Source of the DNA: Micromonospora costi
GTDB lineage: Bacteria; Actinomycetota; Actinomycetes; Mycobacteriales; Micromonosporaceae
Assembly (NCBI RefSeq): GCF_003626655.1
Contig: NZ_RBAN01000004.1
Location: 773,445-837,444 of the forward strand
Reading direction: 5' to 3'
Length of the DNA: 64,000 nucleotides
The translations under genes and the position numbers were made by a program. This document shows, piece after piece, positions 44,247 through 53,403 of the stretch. Each line of letters starts with the position of its first letter. Position 1 is the stretch's first letter. Below the pieces are notes generated by a model. That model saw nothing but the letters and a program-made list of their open reading frames with translations, ran no database searches and had not been told where the DNA came from.

Positions 44247-44273
44247 ATTTCTCCCTTGGCATTTCTCCCTTGG
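44246..44273. repeat. 14-bp tandem duplication of a ribosome-binding site
   Basis: CATTTCTCCCTTGG occurs twice in a row. On the minus strand each copy reads CCAAGGGAGAAATG, a strong Shine-Dalgarno sequence plus an ATG. The copy nearest the gene opens only ATG TGG TGA, a two-codon frame overlapping the LVIVD GTG start; the distal ATG runs in a different frame. Confidence 0.85.
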
Positions 44274-44886
44274 TGACTCTCAGCGCAGTTTGGACACCGC
44301 GCAGCCGAAGAGCGCACGGGGCATGACACTAAAGACGGCACGAGCGGGCCGTCATGCTGCAGTTGTCGAGGAAGGCGGCCCCACCACTACGTCAATCGTC
44401 GTGATCATGCAACGCCGCACGTCAGCCGAGCTGTCGCGGCTCTGCGCTCATACCGGACGGCGCCCGCCGACGGCGGCGTACGGTGACCGCCCGAGTACGC
44501 CGAGCATGCGCCCAGGGCCGGTACCGGCCTGCGGGCGGGCGGTCGCCTACGTCAAGTGCCGGACAGCCGGTGGCAGACCGCCCGTCGGCTGGCCGGCGCA
44601 GAGGTCAGAGTCCTCGCCGGCGCCGATGGGGCATCGGCACCGGACGCCGTCCGGTCCGGCTGAGGGCCACTTCGAGCGGGCCACGGTCGTACGGGTCCAC
44701 CGACACACGGTCTCGACGGATGTCCTAAACGGGCGCTCGAAATCCCTGCACGTGTTCGGTGCCCCTCCGACGCGCGGCCAAATACATTGATCGACGATGA
44801 TCACAGCATCGGCGAGGAAGCTGGTGGCGGTCGCGGCCGCAGGGAGTCCAGCCGGTCATAGACCACGGAGATGAGGACCGAAATTG
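44274..44886. other. 613-bp divergent region, no gene recognised
   Basis: This must hold the promoters of the copper operon (minus) and of the M14 peptidase gene (plus). Short frames on both strands lack ribosome sites or family traits. The 3' part (44780-44830) is less GC-rich. No CsoR-like copper operator dyad was recognised. Confidence 0.4.
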
Positions 44887-46107
44887 GTGACGACATTACC
44901 TGGCATACGTCGAGTGCTCGGGGTCGGTGTCCTGGCCGCACTCGCGTTCACGTCGGTCGCGATGGTCGAGTCACCGTCGCCGGTCAGAGCGGATCCCTCG
45001 CAGTGCAATGAGTTCCCGGAAGGCCAGGGAAGCGAGACGGTCGAGGGGTATTACCAGCCTGCGGAAATCGAGCGCGTGGTGCAGAAGCTTGAGCACACGG
45101 GCCAGGGTGTGACCACCGACGTTATCGGGACGTCGAACCAGGGACGACCGATCTACTCGGTCCGAGTGGGCTCCGGCGCCAAGGTCGTCTTCCTACAGGC
45201 CGGGATCCATGCGAACGAGCCAACGGGAACGATCGCACTCGTCAACGTACTCAACAGTTTGAGCGACAGCTCACGTCGATCGCAGCAGATCCGCGAAGCA
45301 GTGACCATTGTCGCCGTCCCGCAGCTCAACCCGGACGGGGCAATACCCTACCAGCGGGAGAACCACCAGACCTGGGACGATACGGTCTCGATGTTCCCGC
45401 AGCTCGCGGGCGCGCCGTCGGCGTTCTACCACTCGCTTCCGGGACCCCGATTCTGGTCCGATCCGCGGGTACCCGGCTTCGACCTGAACCGCGACTTCAA
45501 CCCAGACTTCGACTATGCGCCGCAGGCGGGGCATCTTCCCGGCAGCGGCTCGGTGCGCGGCATGTACCTCACCCCCGAGGCGCGGGCTTCGCGCGACCTG
45601 TACACCGCTCTGGAGCAGGAGTTCGGCCTCGTTGACGTGTTCGTGGACCTGCACAATCAGGCGCCCTGCAACACGTTCGATGACGGCGATGCGCATACTC
45701 CCGACCTGCACACGCCGATGTCGATCTCGGCGCAGTTCCTCCGTGACCCCGGCTCGCACGGCGCTGGGACCATGTATCCGAACTTCGGCTGGGACGCGTC
45801 ACGCCGGGCGAACGTCGCCGCCTGGGAGGGCGTCCAGCGCGGAGGCTCGACGTTTTCCGGCGTCACCCGTTACCCGCAGAACCTCAACCTGGCCGGCTCG
45901 GCCAACGCCACCTACCAGCTGCGCGGCAGCGCAAGCGTGCTGATGGAGGCCGGCCGTCAGCGCCACGCCAACCCGCAGTGGCGGCACGGATTCATCGCGA
46001 AGGTCCACGAACTGGCGATGATGGGAATCATCGACTCCCTCGTCGACAACACCTTCGAAGACATCGACCCAAATCGCTACGAGGAGATTCCGGTCCGCAA
46101 CGGCTGA
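44887..46107 (+). CDS. Secreted M14 zinc carboxypeptidase-like protein
   Basis: GTG 44887 (406 residues) follows GAGGACC; TTG 44884 is one codon upstream. The signal peptide covers about residues 1-36. Zinc ligands HxxE lie in AGIHANEPTG (His108, Glu111) and the third His in VDLHNQ. FDLNRDFNPDF provides the substrate-binding Asn-Arg, and the catalytic Glu is in VLMEAGRQ. It belongs to the M14 family but with a long insertion between the zinc site and the Arg. It is secreted and followed 40 bases later by a second secreted hydrolase. Confidence 0.9.
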   Translation: MTTLPGIRRVLGVGVLAALAFTSVAMVESPSPVRADPSQCNEFPEGQGSETVEGYYQPAEIERVVQKLEHTGQGVTTDVIGTSNQGRPIYSVRVGSGAKVVFLQAGIHANEPTGTIALVNVLNSLSDSSRRSQQIREAVTIVAVPQLNPDGAIPYQRENHQTWDDTVSMFPQLAGAPSAFYHSLPGPRFWSDPRVPGFDLNRDFNPDFDYAPQAGHLPGSGSVRGMYLTPEARASRDLYTALEQEFGLVDVFVDLHNQAPCNTFDDGDAHTPDLHTPMSISAQFLRDPGSHGAGTMYPNFGWDASRRANVAAWEGVQRGGSTFSGVTRYPQNLNLAGSANATYQLRGSASVLMEAGRQRHANPQWRHGFIAKVHELAMMGIIDSLVDNTFEDIDPNRYEEIPVRNG

Positions 46108-46147
46108 TCGGCGGGACGCGACCATCACGGACGACGAGGAGACATCG

Positions 46148-47968
46148 ATGCAGAGACGGACGACGGCGGCGGCGCTCGGCGTGCTGCTAACCGCGAGCGT
46201 CTTCGCGGGAGGGATCGCAGCGGCGGCCCCCGCGACGGCGGCGGAGGTCCCGCCGGAGGGGATCACCCACGAGGAGAACGACCGGGTCCCGGAGGGCTCG
46301 GTCTGGACGGAGCACTACTTCCCGTCGACGGACGGAGTCGAGCTGCACGCCGACGTGCTGCGGCCCGAGGGACTGCCGGCGGGCGCGAAGACGCCCGTCA
46401 TCCTCGCCGTCGGGCCCTACTTCGGCCACGCAGGGCAGACCGGGCCCGAGGGCTTCACCCACACTGGGCCGTCGGCACGCTTCAACGACTTCCTCGAGGG
46501 CGCCGACCTCTTCGATGAGGGCTTCACCTACGTCATGGTCGACCTGCGCGGGTTCGGCGGGTCCACCGGCTGCCTCGACAACAAGGGCCCGGGCGAGCAG
46601 AACGACGTCCGCGCGGCCATCGAGTGGTCTGCCTCCCAGCCGTGGTCGAACGGCAACGTCGGCATGTACGGCAAGTCGTACGACGGCGCCACCGGTCTGA
46701 TGGGCAACAACCTCAAGATGCCGCAGCTCAAGGCGGTCGTGGCGCAGGAGTCGATCTGGACCGGGTACAACTACCTGTTCTCCAACGGGGTGCCGCGCCC
46801 GAACGCCACCGGCACGCCGAACTCCTACAACAACATCGCCACGATGGACCCGCTGGCCGACGACACCTCGCGCTACCAGGCCAATGCCCGGTACGAGGAG
46901 TCGCACCCCGAGTGCCTCAGCGAGAACATCGCGGACAACTACGAGCCGGACCCGAACGCCCCCTTCTGGCAGGCGCGCGACATGGCAGCCAACGCCAAGG
47001 GCACGACGACTCCGCTGTTCGTCACGGCGGGCTTCATCGAGAACAACACCAAGCCCGAGGGGATGGAGGAGTTCCTCAAGAACCACGTCGGCCCCGAACG
47101 CGGCTGGCTGGGCCAGTGGGATCACGTGCGCGGCAACGACCGCGTATCCGACGGACGCCTGGCGATGGGCCGCGAGGGTTGGTTCGACGAGGTGATGAGC
47201 TTCTACGACCAGTACCTCAAGGGCGAGGAGCCGACGACGACGTACCCCACGTACTCGATCGAGGACAACCTCGGCGGGTGGCGGGCCGAGCCGACATGGC
47301 CGACCCCCGACCGCCGCCTCGCCGTGGCGCTCGGCAACGGCACCTACGTCGACGACGGCGGGGCTGCGGGCGTGCCGTACGCGTCGTCGCCGTCCACGCT
47401 CGCCCTCCCGAAGAGCTACGGGCAGTGGGACATGGAGAGCGCCCCGAGGCTCGAGGGGCTCGGGGCGACGCGCAAGGCGGCCTCGCCGTCGCCGTCGTCC
47501 GACGCGGCCTCCGCGGAGCCGGCGTCGAGCTACCTCGTGTGGTCCGACGTGGTGCGGCAGGAGACGCGGCTGACCGCCACGCCGCGCGTCGAGCTCACGG
47601 TTGGTGCGGCGGGCAACGTCATGGTCAAGGTGTGGGACGTGGCGCCCGACGGCACGGCGGTGATGTTCGACGAGAACGTGTCGCTGGTCAAGAAGGGCCG
47701 GGTCGGGTTCGACCTCAAGTCGACCGACTGGACGCTGCAGGCCGGGCACAGGCTCGCGGTCGAGATCGGCTCGATCACGACCGGGAGCTGGCGGGACACG
47801 CCGTCGGGCGCCACGATCAGCGTGACCGGCGCCATCCTACGGCTGTCGACGGAGAGCACCGCGGATGACGTGCCGACCGCGGGGGAACGCTCGCCGTTCC
47901 TCGACAGCTACATCCAGGCGTACACGCGCACCTTCCCGGAGCCGGGCACGCCGAGATTCCGACTCTGA
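46148..47968 (+). CDS. Secreted CocE/NonD-family hydrolase (X-Pro dipeptidyl-peptidase-like)
   Basis: The 606-residue protein has a signal peptide (to about residue 32). The alpha/beta-hydrolase core has the oxyanion region YVMVDLRGFGGSTGC and nucleophile Ser177 in MYGKSYDGATGL. A catalytic His is likely in GQWDHVRGND. The C-terminal jelly roll (residues 470-570) is typical of the S15/CocE family. Members cleave X-Pro dipeptides, cocaine-like esters or cephalosporin esters. It follows the M14 gene by 40 bases and may act with it on extracellular peptides. Confidence 0.9.
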   Translation: MQRRTTAAALGVLLTASVFAGGIAAAAPATAAEVPPEGITHEENDRVPEGSVWTEHYFPSTDGVELHADVLRPEGLPAGAKTPVILAVGPYFGHAGQTGPEGFTHTGPSARFNDFLEGADLFDEGFTYVMVDLRGFGGSTGCLDNKGPGEQNDVRAAIEWSASQPWSNGNVGMYGKSYDGATGLMGNNLKMPQLKAVVAQESIWTGYNYLFSNGVPRPNATGTPNSYNNIATMDPLADDTSRYQANARYEESHPECLSENIADNYEPDPNAPFWQARDMAANAKGTTTPLFVTAGFIENNTKPEGMEEFLKNHVGPERGWLGQWDHVRGNDRVSDGRLAMGREGWFDEVMSFYDQYLKGEEPTTTYPTYSIEDNLGGWRAEPTWPTPDRRLAVALGNGTYVDDGGAAGVPYASSPSTLALPKSYGQWDMESAPRLEGLGATRKAASPSPSSDAASAEPASSYLVWSDVVRQETRLTATPRVELTVGAAGNVMVKVWDVAPDGTAVMFDENVSLVKKGRVGFDLKSTDWTLQAGHRLAVEIGSITTGSWRDTPSGATISVTGAILRLSTESTADDVPTAGERSPFLDSYIQAYTRTFPEPGTPRFRL

Positions 47969-47977
47969 GCAGCGGTT

Positions 47978-48013
47978 CAGGACCAGCGCACGCCAGGGCG
48001 TGCGCTGGTCCTG
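47978..48013 (+). terminator. 16-bp perfect hairpin terminator
   Basis: CAGGACCAGCGCACGC (47978-47993) pairs without error with GCGTGCGCTGGTCCTG (47998-48013), with a CAGG loop. It starts nine bases after the CocE-like stop. Confidence 0.85.
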
Positions 48014-48027
48014 ACACCTCCGGATAT

Positions 48028-48050
48028 CCTCTCCTCAGTGTCAGGAGAGG
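48028..48050. terminator. Second hairpin after the peptidase operon
   Basis: CCTCTCCT and AGGAGAGG form an 8-bp stem with a seven-base loop, 14 bases after the first hairpin. The two together form a tandem terminator, or the second serves another transcript. Confidence 0.45.
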
Positions 48051-48309
48051 CTGCCGCGTTGCGGTGGTTGGATTCCTTGCCACCTGGTGTCTGGCTCATA
48101 GTGGTCGAGCACGTCCATGTCCTGCCCGACGTCTCCGTCCAGGAGTAGCCAGGGACCGCACTCGCCGTCTCGCCGGTGGTCGCTGCGGGCCCGGCCTTCC
48201 ACCGGGTCGGATCAGGCCTGCTGAGCGGCCCGGCTTCGACTTACGGCAGCACCTCCGAGATCTGCGGGGCTCTCCGTAGATGAGCCTCTGTGAGCCGGGC
48301 CAGAGACCA
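48051..48309. other. Intergenic region with short unassigned frame
   Basis: A 36-codon plus-strand frame from GTG 48039 to TAG (reading SGEAAALRWLDSLPPG onward) begins inside the hairpin and has no recognisable family. It may be a remnant. Nothing else is seen before the convergent dehydrogenase end. Confidence 0.3.
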
Positions 48310-51234
48310 TCACCAGGTCCCTGTTGGCGAGTAGTTGCCGCGAGCGAGGAGTTCGGCGAGGTGGACGCCCTGACGGCCAGCGAGATGGTCGGCCTGGGTA
48401 CGGCAGGAGAAGCCGTCCGCGAGGTAGACGGTGTCCGGCCCAGCGTTGCGCAGGGCGGGCAGCAGGGCGTTCTCGGCGACGGCGACGGACGTGTCGTAAT
48501 GGCCGGCCTCCATGCCGAAGTTGCCGGCCAGCCCGCAGCACCCGGTTAGCCGGGTCACGGACGCGCCTGCCTGGGTCAGGAGCGCGGCGTCGGCTTCCCA
48601 GCCCATGACTGAGTGGTGGTGGCAGTGCGGCTGCGCGACGACGTCGACGCCTGTTAGCGATGGCGGGGCCCAGCCGGGACCGGGGCCTAGCGGGGCGGGG
48701 GCGGTGAGCAGCTCGGCGAGGGTGTAGATGCCGGCTGCGAGGATCCGGGCGCGGGCATCGTCTGGGAGGAGGTCGACCATGTCTGAGCGCAGCACGGCAG
48801 TGCACGAGGGTTCGACGCCCACGATGGGGATCCCATCGGTGGCGTAGGGCGCCAGGACGGCAAGTAGGTCGGTCAGGCGCTTCTTGGCCCCGTCCAGCTG
48901 CCCGGTGGAGATCCAGGTGAGCCCGCAGCAGGCGGACTTCTCGGGCACGATCACGGTGTATCCGGCTTCCTGCAGGACGGCGGCTGTGGCCCGTGCCCCG
49001 GCCGGATCCAGCGTGTCGGAGAACGTGTCCGCCCACAGCACCACCGGCCGCGGCGGAAAGGACGACGTGTGCCTGGCGGCGAGCGACGCGCTGTCAGGCG
49101 TGGTCGCGCGGCCCTGCTTTCTGAACCAGGCGGAGAAGCGTTCCTCGGCGAAGGTGACGATCTGCCGGCGGGGGTCCATCCCGCCTGCGGCGAGCACCGC
49201 CCTCGCGATGGGGCGGATCCTGAGCACTGTGTTGGCCAGCCTGGCCAGGGCTGGCATCTTGGTGACGAGGGAGGACCAGCGGGGCAGCTGGCCGAGGATG
49301 TAGTGGTTGCGCGGACGCACCTTGCCCGTGTAGGCGCGGTGGAGGACCTCGGACTTGTAGCGGGCCATGTCGGTGCCGGTGGGGCAGTCCGTCGAGCACG
49401 CCTTGCATGACAGGCACAGGTCGAGGGACTGGAGCACCGCCGGGGAGCGCCAGTCGGTGATGAGCGAGCCGTTGGTCAGCTCTTGCAGCACCCGCGCGCG
49501 GCCGCGGGTGACGTCCTTCTCGTCCCGGGTCGCCTGGTAGCTCGGACACATGAAGCCACCCGCGCCGGAGTTGTCGGCCCGGCACTTCCCCACTCCGGTG
49601 CAGCGGTGGACCGCGCGCGTGAAGTCTCCGCCGTCGTCGGCGAAGGCGAACCCGTGTCGGGACGAGGTGGGGCGCGCGCTGGGCCGGCGTAGGTCCGAGT
49701 CCAGGGGCCGGGGGTCCACCACGATCCCGGGGTTCAACGTGTTCTCCGGGTCGAATAGCGCTTTGACGTGGCCGAACAGGCTGATCACCTCGGGGGTGTA
49801 CATGCGCGTCAGCAGCTCCGAACGGGCCCGTCCGTCTCCGTGCTCGCCGGAGAGTGACCCGCCGTAGGAGGCGATGAGGTCCGCGGACGCTTCGAGGAAT
49901 GCTCGCGAGGGCCGGATCCCGGCGGGCGTCTCCAGCGGCAGGTCCAGGCGAACGTGTACGCACCCGTCCCCGAAGTGCCCGTACAGCAGCCCGTCCACGC
50001 CACGGTCCGCCATCAGCGCGGTGAAGTCGCGTAGGTAGTCCCCCAGCCGTTCAGGTGGGACGGCGGCGTCCTCCCAGCCGGGCCACGCCGGCGCGCCGCC
50101 CGGGGTCCGTCCGCCCAGTCCGGCGCCGTCGGCTCGGATGCGCCACAGCGCCGCGGCCTCAGCCCCTGCGGGGACGACCCGGACCGCGTCGGTGCCGGCG
50201 TCTGCGGCCAGCGCGTGCGCCCGGGTTAGCGCGTCGTCGACGCTCTCACCGACGTCGGCGCCGACTTCTACGAGCAGCCATCCGCCACCGGCGGGCAGCT
50301 GTGGCACCGCGCCCGCTCCGCGGTGGCGGCGCACAACCTCGACGAGGCGGGCGTCCATGCCCTCGATCGCCAGGGGCCGGTGGGCCACGAGCGCGGGTAC
50401 GGCGTCGGCGGCCGTGGGCATGTCCGGGTATCCCAGCGCGACGACGACCGGGGCGGCCGGCACGGGCACGAGGTTCACCGTGGCCTGCAGGACCGTGACC
50501 AGGGTGCCCTCGGTGCCCACGAGCATCTTGGCCAGGTCGCGGCCGTGCTCGGGAAGTAGGTGCTCGAGAGAGTAGCCGGAAACCTGCCGGCCGAAGCGGC
50601 CCAGCTCGGTGCGGATCGTCGCCAGGTTTGCGTGCACCAGGGCGTCCAGGCCCGCGACCGCGTCCAGCGCGCCCGCGCCGGCGCCGGCGTGGAATCGGCG
50701 CCCGGCGCCATCGGCGACATCGAGCGAGACGATGTTGTCGGCCGTACGCCCGTAGGCGACAGCATGCGGACCGCACGCGTTGTTTCCGATCATTCCGCCC
50801 AGCGTCGCCCGGTTCTGCGTCGACGGGTCCGGCCCGAAGCGAAGCCCGTGCGGTGCGGCTGCGGCCTGCAGGGAGGACATCACCACACCCGGCTGGACCA
50901 CGGCGATGCGGGCATCGGGGTCGAGCGCGATGATCCGGTCCATGTACCGGGAGAAGTCGAGCACCATTCCGGTGCCGACTGCGTTGCCCGCCACCGACGT
51001 ACCCGCGCCGCGGGCGGTGACCGGCACTTTGAGGCGGCGGGCTACGTCCAGGGCCGCCAGCACGTCGTCGTTGTCTCGCGGGGCCACCACTACCCGCGGG
51101 GGCACCCGGTAGTTGGACGCGTCCGTGGAGTACTCGGCCCGGCGGCGTTCGGAGTCGTCGACATCCCCGTCGACTGCCTCCCGAAGTGCCGCGACGAGGT
51201 CATCGCTGGGCCCGGGTGCACGCACCGAATTCAT
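48310..51234 (-). CDS. FAD/Fe-S dehydrogenase, YdiJ-like (D-2-hydroxyacid type)
   Basis: ATG 51234 (974 residues) follows GGGAGGGC; longer frames are artefacts. FAD_binding_4 occupies about residues 30-220 (RGAGTSVAGNAVG, NRATLGGMIGNNACG), then the FAD-oxidase C domain (HFGDGCVHVRLDLPLE, SGEHGDGRARSELL). A 4Fe-4S part has CTGVGKC and CLSCKACSTDCPTGTD, and two CCG modules follow (KSACCGLTWIS, GCCGLAGNF). This is the layout of E. coli YdiJ, a D-2-hydroxyglutarate dehydrogenase, and of related D-lactate dehydrogenases. It borders the 4-oxalomesaconate island but is separated by a terminator. Confidence 0.9.
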   Translation of the reverse strand: MNSVRAPGPSDDLVAALREAVDGDVDDSERRRAEYSTDASNYRVPPRVVVAPRDNDDVLAALDVARRLKVPVTARGAGTSVAGNAVGTGMVLDFSRYMDRIIALDPDARIAVVQPGVVMSSLQAAAAPHGLRFGPDPSTQNRATLGGMIGNNACGPHAVAYGRTADNIVSLDVADGAGRRFHAGAGAGALDAVAGLDALVHANLATIRTELGRFGRQVSGYSLEHLLPEHGRDLAKMLVGTEGTLVTVLQATVNLVPVPAAPVVVALGYPDMPTAADAVPALVAHRPLAIEGMDARLVEVVRRHRGAGAVPQLPAGGGWLLVEVGADVGESVDDALTRAHALAADAGTDAVRVVPAGAEAAALWRIRADGAGLGGRTPGGAPAWPGWEDAAVPPERLGDYLRDFTALMADRGVDGLLYGHFGDGCVHVRLDLPLETPAGIRPSRAFLEASADLIASYGGSLSGEHGDGRARSELLTRMYTPEVISLFGHVKALFDPENTLNPGIVVDPRPLDSDLRRPSARPTSSRHGFAFADDGGDFTRAVHRCTGVGKCRADNSGAGGFMCPSYQATRDEKDVTRGRARVLQELTNGSLITDWRSPAVLQSLDLCLSCKACSTDCPTGTDMARYKSEVLHRAYTGKVRPRNHYILGQLPRWSSLVTKMPALARLANTVLRIRPIARAVLAAGGMDPRRQIVTFAEERFSAWFRKQGRATTPDSASLAARHTSSFPPRPVVLWADTFSDTLDPAGARATAAVLQEAGYTVIVPEKSACCGLTWISTGQLDGAKKRLTDLLAVLAPYATDGIPIVGVEPSCTAVLRSDMVDLLPDDARARILAAGIYTLAELLTAPAPLGPGPGWAPPSLTGVDVVAQPHCHHHSVMGWEADAALLTQAGASVTRLTGCCGLAGNFGMEAGHYDTSVAVAENALLPALRNAGPDTVYLADGFSCRTQADHLAGRQGVHLAELLARGNYSPTGTW

Positions 51235-51365
51235 TGCTGCCCTCCCTCGTTGACATGCGGGCGGCGCATCCGGCGGCGTCAGTCGTTGCGCGTACCTGTA
51301 GTCGGTGCACATGCCGGTGTCGCGCCGCTCTGACTCGGAAACGGACGCGGTTCGGTCTTTTGTAC

Positions 51366-51395
51366 CGACCGGACCCGTCGCAAGGGGTCCGGTCG
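51366..51395 (-). terminator. 11-bp hairpin after the NMT1 transporter operon
   Basis: CGACCGGACCC (51366-51376) pairs perfectly with GGGTCCGGTCG (51385-51395). On the minus strand it follows the binding-protein stop at 51418 and ends the long operon beginning with ligJ. Confidence 0.75.
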
Positions 51396-51417
51396 ACACG
51401 AAGACGCCTTCTGCTTC

Positions 51418-52482
51418 TCAGCCCTTGAGCGCCGTGGCGATCCACTCCGAGGGAACGATGTCGGTGAACGTGGGCGTGGTGGGCACCAGGCCGGTCTGCC
51501 GGTGGAAGTCCGCCGAGACGTTGTAGGCGGTCTCGGTGGGTGTCGGGGCGTCGGGGATCTCCGCCTGCAGGACCGGCACGAGCGCCTGAACGGTCTGGGC
51601 GTTCATCGTCTTCTGGTACTGCTGCAGCAGTTCGCTGGCCTTCGCCGGGTCACCGTTGATGGTCTGCTCGGCCTTGGCGATGGCGCGCAGGAACGCAGCC
51701 ACCGCTTTGCCCTTGCGGTCGATGACGTTCTGGGTGGTGAAGACGGCACCGTGGATGGCGTCCTTGAGAGCAGGGATGTCACCGCGAGCGGGCGAGATGT
51801 AGATACGGCCGACTCCGGTGGCCACGGCCTGCTGCCCGATCGGCTGGAAGAACGACAGGGCGTCGACCCGGCCGGCCTTCAGCGCGCCGATCGCGGCGGA
51901 CGCGTCAGCGCCGAGGTTGACCAGGGTCGCATCGTTCTTGGGGTCGAGGTTGGCCTGCTTGAACAGGTAGTTCACCAGCGCCTCGGTGCCGCTTCCCGGC
52001 CCGGTCATGCCGATCTTCTTGCCGCGCAGGGCCTGGATCCGCTCGTTCAGCGGCGCCGAGTCGCCGGCGGTCGGGATGTTCGATCCGGCGATGATGTCGA
52101 CGTAGTAGGCGTCCACGAGGGAGCCGACCACACGCGCCTTATTGTTGATCTTGTACAGGTTGAACGCGTCGGTCATCACACCGCCGGCAATGTCGATGCT
52201 GCCGGACTGGACCGCTGCGGCGAGCTTGGCGCCGGTGCCGAGCCGGGGCCGTTCTCCCAGGGTGAGCCCTTCGGCCTTGAAGTAGCCCTCGTGTTCGGCG
52301 ACGAACAGCGGGAAGAAGGCGACGGAGTCGCTGATCTGCCCGACGTTGAGGCGCATGGCGTCGGCGCCGGTGGCCGGTTCGCTGCTGCTGCCCTTGTTGG
52401 CACAGCCGGCGGCGAGCAGCGCTGCCGAGACGGCGGCGATGGCCCCGAAACGGCGCAATACGGATGTTCTACTACGGGACAT
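51418..52482 (-). CDS. NMT1/THI5-like substrate-binding lipoprotein
   Basis: ATG 52482 (354 residues) gives a short basic start and lipobox ALLAAGCANK. The NMT1-like fold shows VAFFPLFVAEHEGYFKAEGL, GSIDIAGGV and RGKKIGMTGPGSGTEALV, the pattern of SsuA/TauA/ThiY-type binders of aromatic or sulphonate acids. Its permease and ATPase are encoded just upstream. An aromatic acid or 2-oxo polycarboxylate ligand is plausible, given the LigJ/GalD/LigK enzymes nearby. Confidence 0.92.
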   Translation of the reverse strand: MSRSRTSVLRRFGAIAAVSAALLAAGCANKGSSSEPATGADAMRLNVGQISDSVAFFPLFVAEHEGYFKAEGLTLGERPRLGTGAKLAAAVQSGSIDIAGGVMTDAFNLYKINNKARVVGSLVDAYYVDIIAGSNIPTAGDSAPLNERIQALRGKKIGMTGPGSGTEALVNYLFKQANLDPKNDATLVNLGADASAAIGALKAGRVDALSFFQPIGQQAVATGVGRIYISPARGDIPALKDAIHGAVFTTQNVIDRKGKAVAAFLRAIAKAEQTINGDPAKASELLQQYQKTMNAQTVQALVPVLQAEIPDAPTPTETAYNVSADFHRQTGLVPTTPTFTDIVPSEWIATALKG

Positions 52483-52545
52483 GGTGGACTCTTTCGACTG
52501 AGGGACGGATGGGGAGCTGTCGCGTGTCTGACCGGGCACCAACCG

Positions 52546-53403
52546 TCAGGCCTCGGCGTCCAGGGGCTTCCAGCGGTTGGCCCGCTTGCCCAGGAGGTTG
52601 ACGATGGCGTTCAGGACGGCGGCGATGACGCTGAGCACGACGAGGGTGGCGAACACTCCGTCGGTGTCGAACTTCGCGGACGAATCACTGATCAGATAAC
52701 CGAGGCCACGGTTCGATGCCACGAGCTCACCGATGACCGCGCCGATCAGCGCGTACGGGATGGAGACCCGTAGTCCGGTCAGTAGACCGGTCATCGAGGC
52801 GGGCAGGACGACTTTGAAGGCGATGTCCCGGCGGGTGCCGTTCATCAGCCGCACGGCGTCGACCAGCGCGCGGTCCACTTCGTGCACACCGGCGGCCGTG
52901 TTCAGGAAGACCAGGAAGAACACAGTGACGGCGGCGAGCAGCACCTTCATGTCGGTACCGATGCCGAACCAGACGATGAACAGCGGCGCCAGGGCGACCT
53001 TCGGGATGGCGTAGAGCGCCATCAGGAACGGGTCCAGGATGTCCCAGACCACTCGGACGGAGGCGATCAGGTAGGCCAACGCGGCGCCGGACAGCGCACC
53101 GACCAGGAAACCGAGCACAATCTCCTGCACGGTGATCCAGGTGTTCGACCACAGCGTGCCGTCGGCGACCCAGTCGCCGAGCCGGGTGGCGATGCCGTTC
53201 GGGCTGCTGACGAACTGCGGGTCGAGGACGGGACCCGACAGTGCCTGCCAGACCACCAGCAGGACGACGAGCAGACCGATCCGCCACCCCCAGATCAGGG
53301 TTTTGCGGCCGTGCCGCTGGCGCCAGGTGCGCCGGGACGTCTCCCGCAGAGGGCCCGCAGGCCTGGTGGCCGAGCCCACTTGCGGGGTCGTGGTCGCGCT
53401 CAT
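52546..53403 (-). CDS. ABC transporter permease, SsuC/TauC type
   Basis: The 285-residue permease (ATG 53403, overlapping the ATPase stop by four bases) has about six helices. The EAA-like coupling loop reads DAVRLMNGTRRDIAFKVVLPASM, and YAIPKVALAPLFIVWFGIG is typical of the nitrate/sulphonate/taurine group. It is 63 bases from the binding-protein gene. Confidence 0.93.
   Translation of the reverse strand: MSATTTPQVGSATRPAGPLRETSRRTWRQRHGRKTLIWGWRIGLLVVLLVVWQALSGPVLDPQFVSSPNGIATRLGDWVADGTLWSNTWITVQEIVLGFLVGALSGAALAYLIASVRVVWDILDPFLMALYAIPKVALAPLFIVWFGIGTDMKVLLAAVTVFFLVFLNTAAGVHEVDRALVDAVRLMNGTRRDIAFKVVLPASMTGLLTGLRVSIPYALIGAVIGELVASNRGLGYLISDSSAKFDTDGVFATLVVLSVIAAVLNAIVNLLGKRANRWKPLDAEA

Noticed and set aside
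42465..44276. 603-residue plus-strand frame opposite the LVIVD gene
   Set aside because: Antisense shadow; the minus strand has a signal peptide and repeated LVIVD blades.
46187..47749. 520-residue minus-strand frame opposite the CocE-like gene
   Set aside because: The Arg/Val/His-rich translation lacks any motif; the plus strand has a complete hydrolase.
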